64,000 bases of DNA from Clostridia bacterium (GTDB lineage Bacteria; Bacillota; Clostridia; Christensenellales; Aristaeellaceae): positions 1 to 64,000 of the forward strand of contig JAGBEX010000013.1 in the NCBI GenBank assembly GCA_017936765.1, in the 5' to 3' direction. The translations under genes and the position numbers were made by a program. Shown piece after piece: positions 11,459-22,555 of the stretch (positions are counted from its first letter, which is position 1; every line of letters starts with the position of its first letter). The notes beneath the pieces were generated by a model. The model saw only the letters and a program-made list of their open reading frames with translations, did not search any database and was not told the origin of the DNA.

Positions 11459-13694
<2,236 letters not shown>

Positions 13695-13752
13695 AGGGAG
13701 GCCCCCTTCCCGGTGAAAAATCGCCTTTTCGCCATAGTAATCCAACATAAAT

Positions 13753-13781
13753 ATTATACCAAAATTCAGTTCAAAATGGAA
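13753..13781 (-). promoter_or_regulatory. Promoter of remB-gyrB-gyrA
   Basis: TTCCAT (13781-13776), 17-bp spacer and TATAAT (13758-13753) with an extended TGG before the -10 box, on the minus strand. Confidence 0.65.
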
Positions 13782-13944
13782 GAGGGTTTCTTCATTATAT
13801 TGCACGTTTTTTCGGATCTTTTCTAAATCGTTTTCAACCGGGGAAGATTGAACCTTTGCAAGCAGGCTTTTATGCTGCACCCGCGGGCTGCTGAGCAGAA
13901 AAATAAACAGGCAATATGACCAGCGGCAGGGCGGAGCAAATGGA

Positions 13945-14086
13945 GCAGCCCTCTCAGTCAGCGCAAGCGCTGACAGCTCCCCCGGAGGGGGAGCCAAGGC
14001 TGATGGGGTATTGCTGCTTAGCTGCGTAAAACTTCTTGGCTCTCCCTCCGGGAGAGCTGGCCGCCGCAGCGGCCTGAGAGGGCTGC
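13945..14086. repeat. MITE-like inverted-repeat element 1
   Basis: The ends GCAGCCCTCTCAG and CTGAGAGGGCTGC are perfect inverted repeats about 142 bp apart, with further internal pairs (GCGCAAGCGC; CTCCCCCGGAGGGGGAG; CTCTCCCTCCGGGAGAG). No coding frame. A relative lies at 16014-16193. Confidence 0.7.
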
Positions 14087-14153
14087 GTGGCTTACTTCGG
14101 GTTATTCAAAAGACAATGCAGGACAGGTTTTTTCCCACGCAGAAGGTTTTTCC

Positions 14154-14182
14154 TTGCACTTTCCAGCGTTTGGGTCTATAAT
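14154..14182 (+). promoter_or_regulatory. Promoter of glnS
   Basis: TTGCAC (14154-14159), 17-bp spacer, TATAAT (14177-14182), 53 bp upstream of the glnS ATG. Confidence 0.75.
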
Positions 14183-14235
14183 GGTCTGTACGCATGATCT
14201 TCATGCAATCAGGGAAAAAGGAGGAACTGTTTCCT

Positions 14236-15978
14236 ATGGAAATCAACAACACGGAAACCACGACGCGCAGCAACTTTATCTGGGACGCCATCGAACAGGA
14301 CTTGAAGGAAGGCAGGTACCAGCAAGTACACACGCGCTTCCCTCCCGAACCCAACGGCTATATGCACATCGGCCACTGCAAGGCGCTGATCATGGACTTC
14401 CTGACGGCGGAAAAGTACGGCGGCCAGTGCAACCTGCGCTTCGACGATACCAACCCCGCCAAGGAGGACACCGAGTACGTCGAGGCCATCAAGCGTGATA
14501 TCAACTGGCTGGGCTTCCATTGGACCGGCGGCCTGTACTACGCCAGCGATTACTATGACAAGTGCTACGAGATCGCCGAGGACTGGATCCAGCGCGGCTT
14601 GGCCTATGTGGACGAGCTGACCCCCGAGCAGATGCGCGAATACCGCGGCACCCTGACAAAACCCGGCAAGAACTCCCCCTGGCGCGACCGCCCCGTGGAG
14701 GAAAGCCTGGATCTGTTCCGCCGTATGCGCAAGGGCGAGTTCCCCGAAAAGAGCCTCACCCTCCGCGCCAAGATCGACATGGCCTCCCCCAACATCGTCA
14801 TGCGCGATCCCGCCATGTACCGCATTCTGTACAAGGAGCATTGGCGCACCGGCAGCAAGTGGTGCATCTACCCCATGTACGACTTTGCTCACCCCATTGG
14901 CGACGCCCTGGAGGGCATCAGCCATTCCCTCTGCTCCCTGGAGTATGAGATCCACCGTCCCCTGTACGACTGGGTGGTGGAACACAGCGCCCATATGCTC
15001 CCCGCCAAACCCCGGCAGATCGAGTTTGCCCGCCTGAACATGACTCAAACTGTCATGTCCAAGCGCAAGCTCCGCGCCTTGGTGGAAGGCGGCTACGTCA
15101 AGGGCTGGGACGATCCCCGTATGCCCACCCTTTCTGCCCTGCGCCGCCGCGGCTACACCGCCGCCGCCATCCGCGACTTTGTGAGCCGCATTGGCCTGAG
15201 CAAGGCCGACTCCACCGTGGATACCCAGGTGCTGGAAGCCTGCGTGCGCCAGGATCTGGACGACAAGGCGCTGCGTGCCTCCGCCGTGCTGCACCCCATC
15301 AAGGTGGTGCTGACCAACTGGCCGGAAGGCGAAGTGAAGACCATCGAGGTGGAAAACCACCCCAAGAAGCCCGAGCTGGGCACCCACACCGTGACCCTGG
15401 GCAAGGAGATCTACATCGACGAAGAGGACTTCATGGAAGTTCCCGTGGGCAAGTTCCTGCGTATGCACCCCGGCTTTGAGGTGCGTCTGAAGGGTGCCTG
15501 CATCGTGAAGTGCGAGGGCGTTGAAAAGAACGACGACGGCTCCATCAAGGAGATCCTCTGCACCGTGGACTTCGATTCCTTCGCTGGCTGCGAAGGCGCC
15601 GCCCGCAAGATCAAGGGCAAGGTGCTGCATTGGGTCAACGCCGCTGACGCCATCCCCTTCGAAGCCCGCCTCTACGATCCCCTGCTCTCCGCCGAGACCG
15701 AAGTGGAGGAAGAAGCCGAGGTCGTGACCGAAGAGACCGAGGAAGCCGCTGAAGAGGCCACCGACGCCCTCACCCGCTCCGACTACGAATTCCTCAAGAA
15801 GGTGGACCCCAACAGCCTGACCATCTGTCAGGGCGTTGCCGAACCCTTCATCCGCGATTGCGAAGCCGGCACCACCTTCCAGTTTGTCCGCGTGGGCTAC
15901 TTCTGCAAGGATCCCGATTCCACCGCCGATCTGCCCGTGTTCAACCGCACCGTGGGGCTGAACGGCATTAAGCTGTAA
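14236..15978 (+). CDS. glnS: Glutaminyl-tRNA synthetase
   Basis: GlnRS (580 residues) charges tRNA-Gln directly. Class I signatures are clear: PPEPNGYMHIGH with HIGH at 44-47, FDDTNPAKE, and VMSKRKL (about 273-279) as the KMSKS loop. The GlnRS rather than GluRS identity is shown by FPPEPNG and the C-terminal beta-barrel anticodon domain. An acidic insertion rich in Glu (about residues 490-515) interrupts that domain. The ATG at 14236 follows AAAGGAGGA. A gltX lies 640 bp downstream with a DUF559 gene between. Confidence 0.95.
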   Translation: MEINNTETTTRSNFIWDAIEQDLKEGRYQQVHTRFPPEPNGYMHIGHCKALIMDFLTAEKYGGQCNLRFDDTNPAKEDTEYVEAIKRDINWLGFHWTGGLYYASDYYDKCYEIAEDWIQRGLAYVDELTPEQMREYRGTLTKPGKNSPWRDRPVEESLDLFRRMRKGEFPEKSLTLRAKIDMASPNIVMRDPAMYRILYKEHWRTGSKWCIYPMYDFAHPIGDALEGISHSLCSLEYEIHRPLYDWVVEHSAHMLPAKPRQIEFARLNMTQTVMSKRKLRALVEGGYVKGWDDPRMPTLSALRRRGYTAAAIRDFVSRIGLSKADSTVDTQVLEACVRQDLDDKALRASAVLHPIKVVLTNWPEGEVKTIEVENHPKKPELGTHTVTLGKEIYIDEEDFMEVPVGKFLRMHPGFEVRLKGACIVKCEGVEKNDDGSIKEILCTVDFDSFAGCEGAARKIKGKVLHWVNAADAIPFEARLYDPLLSAETEVEEEAEVVTEETEEAAEEATDALTRSDYEFLKKVDPNSLTICQGVAEPFIRDCEAGTTFQFVRVGYFCKDPDSTADLPVFNRTVGLNGIKL

Positions 15979-16013
15979 GACGCTTCGACCAGTCCAGTTC
16001 GTTGCCGCAGGTA

Positions 16014-16193
16014 AACTCCCTCCGTCAGCCGCAAGCGGCTGCCACCTCCCTCGAGAGGGAGGCTTCATGCGGTAGCCAACCAATCACCACGTCCCAGCTA
16101 TGCACCGCCTGGTGTCCCATTAAGCCAGGGCAACGTCAAAAGGCTCCCTCTCGAGGGAGCTGGCTCCGCGCCTGCGCGGAGACTGAGGGAGTT
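16014..16193. repeat. MITE-like inverted-repeat element 2
   Basis: Ends AACTCCCTCCGTCAG and CTGAGGGAGTT are inverted. Internal blocks CCTCCCTCGAGAGGGAGG and CTCCCTCTCGAGGGAG mirror each other. About 180 bp, no gene. It resembles the element at 13945-14086 in composition and end sequence. Confidence 0.65.
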
Positions 16194-16231
16194 CACGCAC
16201 CGGAACGGTACTCTGCAAGAGGAGGGATCAT

Positions 16232-16621
16232 ATGCGTCTTCCTTATGATCACAAACTTGTTTCCCTTGCCAAGTCCCTCCGCAAGCGTGCCACACCCCAG
16301 GAAAACCACCTCTGGTACGACTTCCTGCGCAGCCATCCTGTGCGTTTTCAGCGGCAGAAAGCCATTGGCCAATTTATTGCCGATTTCTACTGCGATAAAG
16401 CCCGCCTTGTCATCGAGCTGGACGGCTCCCAGCATTATCTGCCAGAAGCCATGCAATACGATGCAGACCGCACCGCTGCCCTGGAGGCCCGCCAACTGGA
16501 AGTCCTCCGCTTTACCAACCGCGACATTGAGCAGCACTTCCCTTCCGTTTGCCATTTGATCGAAGCGACTGTCAATGCACGCATTCTTCAACTGGAACAA
16601 GAGAAAGAAGGTTCACTATGA
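16232..16621 (+). CDS. DUF559 endonuclease-like domain protein
   Basis: A 129-residue DUF559 protein, a family with a predicted PD-(D/E)XK nuclease fold related to very-short-patch repair enzymes. Visible family features are RKRATPQENHLWYDFLR near the start, FRRQ-like FQRQKAIGQFIADFYC, and the core LVIELDGSQHY, whose Glu and Asp fit the active site, then VLRFTNRDI. The substrate is unknown. A consensus AGGAGGG precedes the ATG. Its stop overlaps the gltX start as ATGA, so the two are translationally coupled, an unexpected pairing. MITE-like element 2 lies directly upstream. Confidence 0.85.
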   Translation: MRLPYDHKLVSLAKSLRKRATPQENHLWYDFLRSHPVRFQRQKAIGQFIADFYCDKARLVIELDGSQHYLPEAMQYDADRTAALEARQLEVLRFTNRDIEQHFPSVCHLIEATVNARILQLEQEKEGSL

Positions 16622-18066
16622 CCAAAGTACGTACCCGTTTTGCGCCCTCCCCCACGGGCTTTCTGCACCTGGGCGGCCTGCGCGCAGCACTTTACGGATA
16701 TCTCTTCGCCAAGAAAATGAACGGCGATTTCATCCTCCGCATCGAGGATACCGACCAGGAGCGCTTTGTTGAGGGCGCTACCGAGGTCATTTACGACACC
16801 CTGCGCGACTGCGGCATGAACTGGGACGAGGGTCCCGACGTGGGCGGCGATTACGGCCCCTACATCCAGTCTGAGCGCAAGGATACCTACCTGCCCTACG
16901 CCCAGCAGCTGGTGGAGAGCGGCCACGCCTATTACTGCTTCTGCACCAAAGAGGAGCTGGACGAGCGCCGCGCCGCCGCCGAGGCCAAGGGCGAGGTGTT
17001 CAAGTACGACAAGCACTGTATGCACCTGACCAAGGAAGAGGTTCAGGCCAAGCTGGATGCTGGCGTGCCTTACGTGATCCGCCAGAATGCTCCCACCGAG
17101 GGCGAAACCAGCTACCACGATGAGGTTTTTGGCGACATGACCTTCCCCAATGATGTGCTGGACGACATGATCCTCATCAAGCAGGACGGTATGCCCACCT
17201 ACAACTTCGCCAACGTCATCGACGACCACCTGATGGGCATCACCCACGTCATGCGCGGCATGGAGTACCTGTCCTCCACGCCCAAGTACAATCTTTTGTA
17301 CAACGCCTTCGGCTGGGACATCCCCACCTACATCCATATGCCCCCGGTAATGCGCGACGCCACCCACAAGCTTTCCAAGCGCGACGGCGACGCCTACTAC
17401 TCCGACTTTGTGAACAAGGGCTACCTGCCCGAGGCCATCATCAACTATCTGGCACTGGTGGGCTGGAACCCCGGCAACGACCGGGAGTTCTTCACCCTGG
17501 AGGAGCTGGTAGAGGCCTTCGATGTAGGCCGTATCAATAAGTCCCCCGGTATCTTCGACGTGGAGAAGCTCACCTGGTTCAACTGGGAGTACATCCGCAA
17601 GATGGACTTCGAGAAGTACCTGACCATGGTCACCCCCTGGTTCGACAAGGTGCTGGCGGGCAAGGGCATCGACTACCGCCGCCTGGCGCAGCTGATGCAG
17701 GAGCGTACCGAGGTCTTCAACCGCGTGCCTGACATGGTGAAGTTCCTGGGCGAGCTGCCGGAGTACGACATCGACCTGTATACCCACAAGAAAATGAAGA
17801 CCAACCCCGAGGTGGCCAAGGCCGCCCTGGAAATGGTGAAGCCCATCATCGAGGGCATCGATAACTGGACGGAGGAGACCATCCACGACGTGCTGATGGC
17901 CGCCATCGCCCAGGCCGGCCTGAAGAACGGCGCCGTCCTCTGGCCCCTGCGCATCGCCATCTCCGGCCAGGCCTCCACCCCCGGCGGCGCCATCGAGATC
18001 GCCTGGCTCCTGGGCAAGGCCGAAACCCTCCGCCGCCTCAACGCCGGACTGGCAAAGCTGGCTTAA
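16618..18066 (+). CDS. gltX: Glutamyl-tRNA synthetase
   Basis: GluRS (482 residues) charges tRNA-Glu, supplying translation and possibly tetrapyrrole synthesis. Class I motifs are FAPSPTGFLHLGGLRAAL (residues 8-25, with HLGG as the HIGH equivalent), RIEDTDQER, and KLSKRDG at about 251-257. Length and the helical C-terminal anticodon-binding domain are normal for the bacterial family. The start codon lies in an ATGA overlap with the DUF559 gene, with GAAAGAAGG as ribosome site. Since glnS is also present, this is probably a discriminating GluRS; that is inference. Confidence 0.96.
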   Translation: MTKVRTRFAPSPTGFLHLGGLRAALYGYLFAKKMNGDFILRIEDTDQERFVEGATEVIYDTLRDCGMNWDEGPDVGGDYGPYIQSERKDTYLPYAQQLVESGHAYYCFCTKEELDERRAAAEAKGEVFKYDKHCMHLTKEEVQAKLDAGVPYVIRQNAPTEGETSYHDEVFGDMTFPNDVLDDMILIKQDGMPTYNFANVIDDHLMGITHVMRGMEYLSSTPKYNLLYNAFGWDIPTYIHMPPVMRDATHKLSKRDGDAYYSDFVNKGYLPEAIINYLALVGWNPGNDREFFTLEELVEAFDVGRINKSPGIFDVEKLTWFNWEYIRKMDFEKYLTMVTPWFDKVLAGKGIDYRRLAQLMQERTEVFNRVPDMVKFLGELPEYDIDLYTHKKMKTNPEVAKAALEMVKPIIEGIDNWTEETIHDVLMAAIAQAGLKNGAVLWPLRIAISGQASTPGGAIEIAWLLGKAETLRRLNAGLAKLA

Positions 18067-18073
18067 GGGAACG

Positions 18074-18139
18074 CCAGAGGGAGGCGCTGCCTCCCTCTGG
18101 ACTCCCACCGCTTAAGGGTCTTCGACCCTTAAGAATCCC
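18074..18139. repeat. Two-hairpin intergenic repeat element
   Basis: CCAGAGGGAGG/CCTCCCTCTGG and CTTAAGGGTC/GACCCTTAAG form adjacent hairpins ending in AATCCC. The reverse complement matches 38571-38622 base for base in most positions. The first hairpin may also terminate gltX. Confidence 0.7.
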
Positions 18140-18283
18140 TTTCGGGGATGCCGTTGCTCGGCGATCTCCGAGCAGGGGTCACGCCGCGGGGCCTTCGCCC
18201 CATTTCATTCGGTCGCGCCGCGACGCGATGCAAGCCGCTTGGCTGTACATATGTAGGGGCGATCTGCGATCGCCCGCCCGTCC

Positions 18284-18331
18284 ACACTCTCAATTATTCA
18301 TTCTTCATCATTCATCATTCATTCTTCATTT
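18284..18331. repeat. ATTCAT microsatellite-like repeat
   Basis: Loose tandem ATTCATNATTC units. A complementary string occurs at 30809-30846 just after the pdp stop codon. Confidence 0.5.
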
Positions 18332-18348
18332 CTTCCGGAGGCGATTCC

Positions 18349-18840
18349 ATGAACGACAAGCAAGTTCGCCGCCTTGCCATGAGTGGCGTCATGGCTGCTC
18401 TCGTGTTCGTTATGACCTACCTGCCCAAGGTCCCTGTGCCGGTCACCGGCGGATATGTGCATCTGGGCGACGGCATGGTGTTCCTGGCCGCTATGCTGCT
18501 GGGGCCTATGGGTGTGGCTGCCGCGGCTGTGGGCAGCGCCCTGTCCGACCTGGTGGGCGGCTACATGGCCTATCTGGTGCCGACCTTCCTCATCAAGGGA
18601 GCCATGGCGCTGGTGGCCTGGAAGCTCTACAAGCCCGGCAATTGGCTGCAAACTGCCCTGGCCTTCATCCTGGCCGAGGCCGTGATGGTGGCTGGCTACT
18701 TCGCATTCGAGGCAGTTCTCTATGGCGTGCCTGCGGCGCTGGGTGCCATCGGCCCCAATGCCATTCAGGGCGTGGCCGGTGTGGCCGTGGGGCTTTTGTG
18801 CGCCACGCTGGTACCCCGGCTGAAGGCTGTGACCAAGTGA
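18349..18840 (+). CDS. ECF transporter S component
   Basis: A 163-residue, very hydrophobic protein with about five membrane helices, consistent with the substrate-binding S subunit of an energy-coupling-factor vitamin importer. The N-terminal RRLAMSGVMAALVFVMTYLP and the GGYVHLGDG and LVGGYMAYLVPTFLIKG segments are typical of the group that includes riboflavin-type S components. The ligand cannot be read from the sequence. No EcfA or EcfT lies nearby, so it presumably uses a shared energizing module encoded elsewhere. CGGAGG precedes the ATG. I see no riboswitch in the repeat-rich upstream 280 bp. Confidence 0.8.
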   Translation: MNDKQVRRLAMSGVMAALVFVMTYLPKVPVPVTGGYVHLGDGMVFLAAMLLGPMGVAAAAVGSALSDLVGGYMAYLVPTFLIKGAMALVAWKLYKPGNWLQTALAFILAEAVMVAGYFAFEAVLYGVPAALGAIGPNAIQGVAGVAVGLLCATLVPRLKAVTK

Positions 18841-18909
18841 AAATTTTACAAAGCACCGTCCTTTGGTGGGAGAACTGTTAAGGAACAATTTATTCTGCAA
18901 CGAACAAAC

Positions 18910-18940
18910 GAGCATCCGGCACTCGGATGCTCATTTGCTT
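18910..18940. terminator. Hairpin terminator downstream of the ECF S gene
   Basis: GAGCATCCG pairs with CGGATGCTC, followed by a modest T-rich tail. It separates the ECF gene from the convergent AT-rich gene. Confidence 0.55.
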
Positions 18941-19035
18941 ATGTGGCCCAATAAACGCAATGCACTGGTAGAGTGCGTATAATTGTGCCCTCCTGTGAGG
19001 GGGAATCTGTTTTCGTTTGCTCAACAATTTGGAAT

Positions 19036-19443
19036 TTACCAACCAAATAAGGCAGGCTCAATTTTGTCTATATCAACCGTGTTGTTTTGCTCGTTATCCA
19101 GACGAAAAACTTTATAATTTCCACCAATCGAAAGAGGTCCACCGTAATACGATATTCCGCAAATTCCAATCAACAAATTGCGGATTGAAAATATCCAGCG
19201 ATATTCGACATTGCCCATTCCCAAAATCCCATAGTCTTTCACAAGAGATGCGTTTCCAAATAAATCTGCAAGAATTCTTTTGTTTTGTTCTCTATCGGTG
19301 AGGTTTAAAAACATTGATGAAAGACATATTTCACCAATTATAGTATTGCTTTTGTTTGATTGTTCTTCGATTATACTAAGTTGTTCATGAATCGATAAAC
19401 TACTTAATTTTTTTCTTTCGGCATACTTATTCTTTAAATCCAT
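19036..19443 (-). CDS. AT-rich orphan protein, possible acquired gene
   Basis: A 135-residue protein with no family I recognise. It is rich in Asn, Lys, Ile and Ser, is soluble, has a helical N-terminal half, and contains IFSIRNLLIGICGISYYGGP near residues 85-105. Base composition is markedly lower in GC than every neighbour, a sign of transfer. ATG 19443 follows GAGGTGA. The 143-bp leader upstream is shared with the AT-rich gene fragment at the left edge. Small AT-rich orphans of this type are often toxin-immunity or phage-defence cargo, but nothing in the sequence proves that here. Confidence 0.7.
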   Translation of the reverse strand: MDLKNKYAERKKLSSLSIHEQLSIIEEQSNKSNTIIGEICLSSMFLNLTDREQNKRILADLFGNASLVKDYGILGMGNVEYRWIFSIRNLLIGICGISYYGGPLSIGGNYKVFRLDNEQNNTVDIDKIEPALFGW

Positions 19444-19525
19444 AAAAAATCACCTCATATGCATTACAAAATACTGACGCAAAATATTTAGCTTCGGATA
19501 AAAAGTATTTTGTAAATCGGACGGC

Positions 19526-19668
19526 AAATTCAAGTTTACTCTTTTATTCTATCACAGAAATGCACGGAAGCGCAAGCCAGCCAAGGCTTGCGCTTACTTT
19601 ATTTGCATAGTAGCAAGTGAAGGATAACTCCTTCCTTTCCATCACTCTCACTGGGCGGTGCTTCTTTT
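19526..19668 (-). repeat. 143-bp leader repeat, copy B (promoter plus hairpin)
   Basis: Second copy of the leader at 129-271, same length. It includes a minus-strand promoter (TTGCGC 19575-19570, 18 bp, TAGAAT 19551-19546) and the imperfect hairpin AGTGATGGA.../...TCCTTCACT at its distal end. It ends directly at the -35 box of the next plus-strand promoter. Confidence 0.6.
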
Positions 19669-19669
19669 A

Positions 19670-19698
19670 TTGACGCGCCCCCTTGCACCCGCTATAAT
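19670..19698 (+). promoter_or_regulatory. Promoter of the phosphodiester glycosidase gene
   Basis: TTGACG (19670-19675), 17 bp, TATAAT (19693-19698); 28 bp to the ATG. Confidence 0.75.
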
Positions 19699-19726
19699 AG
19701 AGAGCGACCGCAAAGGAGGTTATCCC

Positions 19727-20650
19727 ATGAAGCGACTTCTGGCTCTGCTGATGGTACTGCTGCTGGCCATCCCCACCGCCTATGCCACGCCCATCCCCCT
19801 CAACGACATGACCGAGGTGCCTGAGACCAACGACGAGGGTTTCCTGCCCGAGGGCAGCGACCCCGTGTATTTCAAGGACTTCGAGGGCGGGTACTGGTTC
19901 TATCTGGATCACGCCCTGCGGCTGGAGATCACCCGCACCCAGACCTCCAAGCCGCTTCTGACCTACTACACCGCCGATATCTACCTGGCGCCCGGTACCT
20001 CCATGTACACGGTGACTTACAATCCCGACCATCCCGGCCGCACCAATGGTCTGCCCCACACCATGGCGCAGGAGCATAACGTGGTCTATGCCCAGAGCGG
20101 CGACTTCTACTCCTATCGCGTCAGCCACGATAACTATCCCGGCCACATCGTCCGGGATGGCGAGGTGCTGTACAAGAAGAGCTACTCCAAGCTGCTGGAG
20201 CGCGTTCCCAACCTGGCCACCATCGGCTTCTTCCCCTCCGGCAAGGCCGAGGTGAACGAGGCCTGGGAGGTTTCTGCCCAGGAGTATGTGGATCGCGGTG
20301 CCACCACGGTGATGGCCTTTGGCCCCATCCTGATCCGCAATGGCGAAATGGCCGATCTCACCGCCGATGCCTTCAGCCACAAGGAACCCCGCAGCTGCTT
20401 TGGCATTGTGGAGCCGAACCACTTTGTGGGTCTGCTGGTGGAAGGCCGCAAGGATCACTCTGATGGCGCCACCCTGGCCAGCTGTGCCCAGATCCTTTCC
20501 GACATGGGCTGCTGGGACGCCATCAACCTGGATGGCGGCAACACCGCAGCCATGCTTTTCATGGGCGAGAGCGTCCAGATGAACAACCGCGGCGGCGTGG
20601 ATGAAAACGACCGCGCCATTCCCGATATTCTGTGCGCAGGCACTTATTAA
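19727..20650 (+). CDS. Secreted phosphodiester glycosidase (NAGPA/DUF2233 family)
   Basis: The first 21 residues form a signal peptide (KR, hydrophobic core, then AYA). The rest of the 307-residue protein fits the NAGPA-type fold, which in animals uncovers mannose-6-phosphate and in bacteria is thought to cleave sugar phosphodiesters, for example in wall polymers. Supporting motifs are GLPHTMAQEHNVVYAQSGDFY, GATTVMAFGP and the signature AINLDGGNTAAM near the C-terminus. A consensus AAAGGAGGT precedes ATG 19727. The threonine-aldolase-like gene follows after 15 bp and is probably cotranscribed, though the two have no obvious shared pathway. Confidence 0.82.
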   Translation: MKRLLALLMVLLLAIPTAYATPIPLNDMTEVPETNDEGFLPEGSDPVYFKDFEGGYWFYLDHALRLEITRTQTSKPLLTYYTADIYLAPGTSMYTVTYNPDHPGRTNGLPHTMAQEHNVVYAQSGDFYSYRVSHDNYPGHIVRDGEVLYKKSYSKLLERVPNLATIGFFPSGKAEVNEAWEVSAQEYVDRGATTVMAFGPILIRNGEMADLTADAFSHKEPRSCFGIVEPNHFVGLLVEGRKDHSDGATLASCAQILSDMGCWDAINLDGGNTAAMLFMGESVQMNNRGGVDENDRAIPDILCAGTY

Positions 20651-20665
20651 GAAAGGACGATACCA

Positions 20666-21691
20666 ATGATCCGCCTGAACTGCGACTATCTGGAGGGCTG
20701 CCACCCAGCCATCCTCCGCAAGCTGACTGAGACCAACATGGAGCAGACCGTGGGCTATGGCATGGATCCCTATTGTGACCAAGCCGCCGCCCTGCTCCGG
20801 GAGACCTTTGCCTGCCCTGAGGCTGCCGTGCATTTCCTGGTAGGCGGCACCCAGGCCAACACCACCGTCATCGCCGCCGCCCTGCGCCCCTATGAAGGCG
20901 TCCTTTGCGCCGAGACCGGCCACATCAACGTGCATGAGACCGGCGCCATCGAGTCCAGCGGCCACAAGTGCCTGGCGCTGCCCCACAAGAATGGCAAGAT
21001 CACCGCTGAGCAGGTGGCTGCCGCCGTGGCCGCCCAGGGCAACGACGAACACATCGTGAAGCCCGGCATGGTGTACATCAGCCTCTCCACGGAACTTGGC
21101 ACCCTGTACACCCTCTCCGAGCTGCAGGCAATGTACCGCACCTGCCAGCAGCTTGGCCTGTACCTGTTCATCGATGGCGCACGCCTGGGCTATGCCCTCA
21201 CCGCCCCCGCCTGCGACCTGACCCCCGCCGACCTGGCCAAGTGCTGCGACGTGTTCACCGTGGGCGGCACCAAGGTGGGCGCACTGTTTGGCGAGGCGGT
21301 GATCATCAACCATCCCGAGCTGAACCGCAACTTCCGCTACATGATCAAGCAGCGGGGCGGTATGCTGGCCAAGGGCCGCCTGCTGGGCATCCAGTTTGCT
21401 GCGCTGATGGAAGACGGCCTGTACTTCACCATTGCCCGCAAGGCCGTAGAGCAGGCGCTGCGCATCCGTGAGGCGCTGATGAACAAGGGCATCCCCCTCT
21501 TCATCGATTCCCCCACCAACCAGCAGTACCCCATCTTCACCAAGGCGCAGCTGGCCGTGCTGTCCCAGCAGTTTGACCTGGCTCTGTGGGAGCCTGTTGA
21601 CGCTGACCGCGACGCCATGCGCGTCTGCACCTCCTGGGCGACCCCGGACGAGTACGTGGACGCCTTCATCGCCGCGGTGGAAGGGCTGTAA
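20666..21691 (+). CDS. Low-specificity L-threonine aldolase family enzyme
   Basis: A 341-residue fold-type I PLP enzyme of the beta-eliminating lyase/threonine aldolase group, expected to split L-threonine or allo-threonine to glycine and acetaldehyde. Family features are FLVGGTQANTTVIAAAL, the GHINVHETGAIE segment, the cofactor Asp in LFIDGARLGYAL, and Lys203 in GGTKVGAL as the Schiff-base lysine. Length is typical. AAAGGA precedes ATG 20666. The preceding gene ends 15 bp upstream, and a strong terminator follows. Confidence 0.87.
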   Translation: MIRLNCDYLEGCHPAILRKLTETNMEQTVGYGMDPYCDQAAALLRETFACPEAAVHFLVGGTQANTTVIAAALRPYEGVLCAETGHINVHETGAIESSGHKCLALPHKNGKITAEQVAAAVAAQGNDEHIVKPGMVYISLSTELGTLYTLSELQAMYRTCQQLGLYLFIDGARLGYALTAPACDLTPADLAKCCDVFTVGGTKVGALFGEAVIINHPELNRNFRYMIKQRGGMLAKGRLLGIQFAALMEDGLYFTIARKAVEQALRIREALMNKGIPLFIDSPTNQQYPIFTKAQLAVLSQQFDLALWEPVDADRDAMRVCTSWATPDEYVDAFIAAVEGL

Positions 21692-21709
21692 GCTACTCCA
21701 TCACATAAG

Positions 21710-21760
21710 AAAAGCACACTTGCCGACCCCTTTGCGGGAGTAAGTGTGCTTTTTGTTTTT
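21710..21760. terminator. Bidirectional terminator
   Basis: AAAAGCACACTT pairs with AAGTGTGCTTTT with a T-rich tail on the plus strand and on the complement. It serves the aldolase gene and the convergent methyltransferase gene. Confidence 0.8.
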
Positions 21761-21773
21761 CCCAGGAAGTTAT

Positions 21774-22538
21774 TTATCGATCGTCCGGCTTCCTTGTCAG
21801 ATACAGGACATGCGTATCCTCAAAGACAACCTTACCGCCATTCTCTGCAACCACCTTCCTGAGTCCCTCAAAGAACGCTGTCTTGTAAGGTTCCGGGATA
21901 ACGATGTGGTCGCAATGGGTGCCGCAATAAGAAACATATTCATCCGGGTTCATTTCGCGCCGCCCAGGGAAATGATGCTGCTGGAAGTCCACATAGCCAT
22001 ACTCCGGCGCATGATCATACCGGAAGCCACCCTGCGCATAGGGGATCTCCGGCTTGTAGTATTGATCGTACAGCTTCTGGATCTTCGCATAGAGGTCTTC
22101 GTTGGGCGTTTTGTAGTCCGATCTTGTCAGCATCATGGCCAGAATGCCGCCGGGCTTCAGCAGCTCGAAGGTTTTGGCAAACGCCACCTGCTCCGGGATC
22201 CATTGGATGGTCGCCGCCGAGTAGATCATGTCAAACCGCTGCGAGGCGAAGTCATGGGTGATGAAATCATCATTCACGATATGGAAGTTGGTGAAGGCGC
22301 CGTATTTCTCCTTCATCTTGGCATACAGATGCTCTCCCAGCTCAATGGCATGATAATCGCAGCCGGTTTCCAGGATCGGATCTGTGGCCTGCCCGGTTCC
22401 CGGTCCAATCTCCAGCACCGTCTTTCCCGGGGCTATCCCAGCATGATCGATCAGGTACTGAAACAATTCCGGGCTGTATCGCGGCCTGAACCTGTCAAAC
22501 TGTTCCGGTATCGTATCAAAAATCTTCCTTAATTCCAT
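21774..22538 (-). CDS. Class I SAM-dependent methyltransferase
   Basis: A 254-residue small-molecule-type methyltransferase. Motif I (VLEIGPGTGQAT) lies around residues 41-52, followed by an acidic residue closing strand 2 (AIELGEH) and FDMIYSAATIQWIPE as motifs II and III. The substrate is unknown; the family includes ubiquinone-like and trans-aconitate methyltransferases. GGAGGT precedes the ATG, 17 bp after the stop of the flavin-reductase-like gene, so the two form an operon. Confidence 0.85.
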   Translation of the reverse strand: MELRKIFDTIPEQFDRFRPRYSPELFQYLIDHAGIAPGKTVLEIGPGTGQATDPILETGCDYHAIELGEHLYAKMKEKYGAFTNFHIVNDDFITHDFASQRFDMIYSAATIQWIPEQVAFAKTFELLKPGGILAMMLTRSDYKTPNEDLYAKIQKLYDQYYKPEIPYAQGGFRYDHAPEYGYVDFQQHHFPGRREMNPDEYVSYCGTHCDHIVIPEPYKTAFFEGLRKVVAENGGKVVFEDTHVLYLTRKPDDR

Positions 22539-22555
22539 GCACTACCTCCAAGGCG

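Noticed and set aside
19036..19443. Calling the AT-rich gene an immunity protein
   Set aside because: Size and composition fit, but no toxin gene is adjacent and I recognise no immunity family motif.
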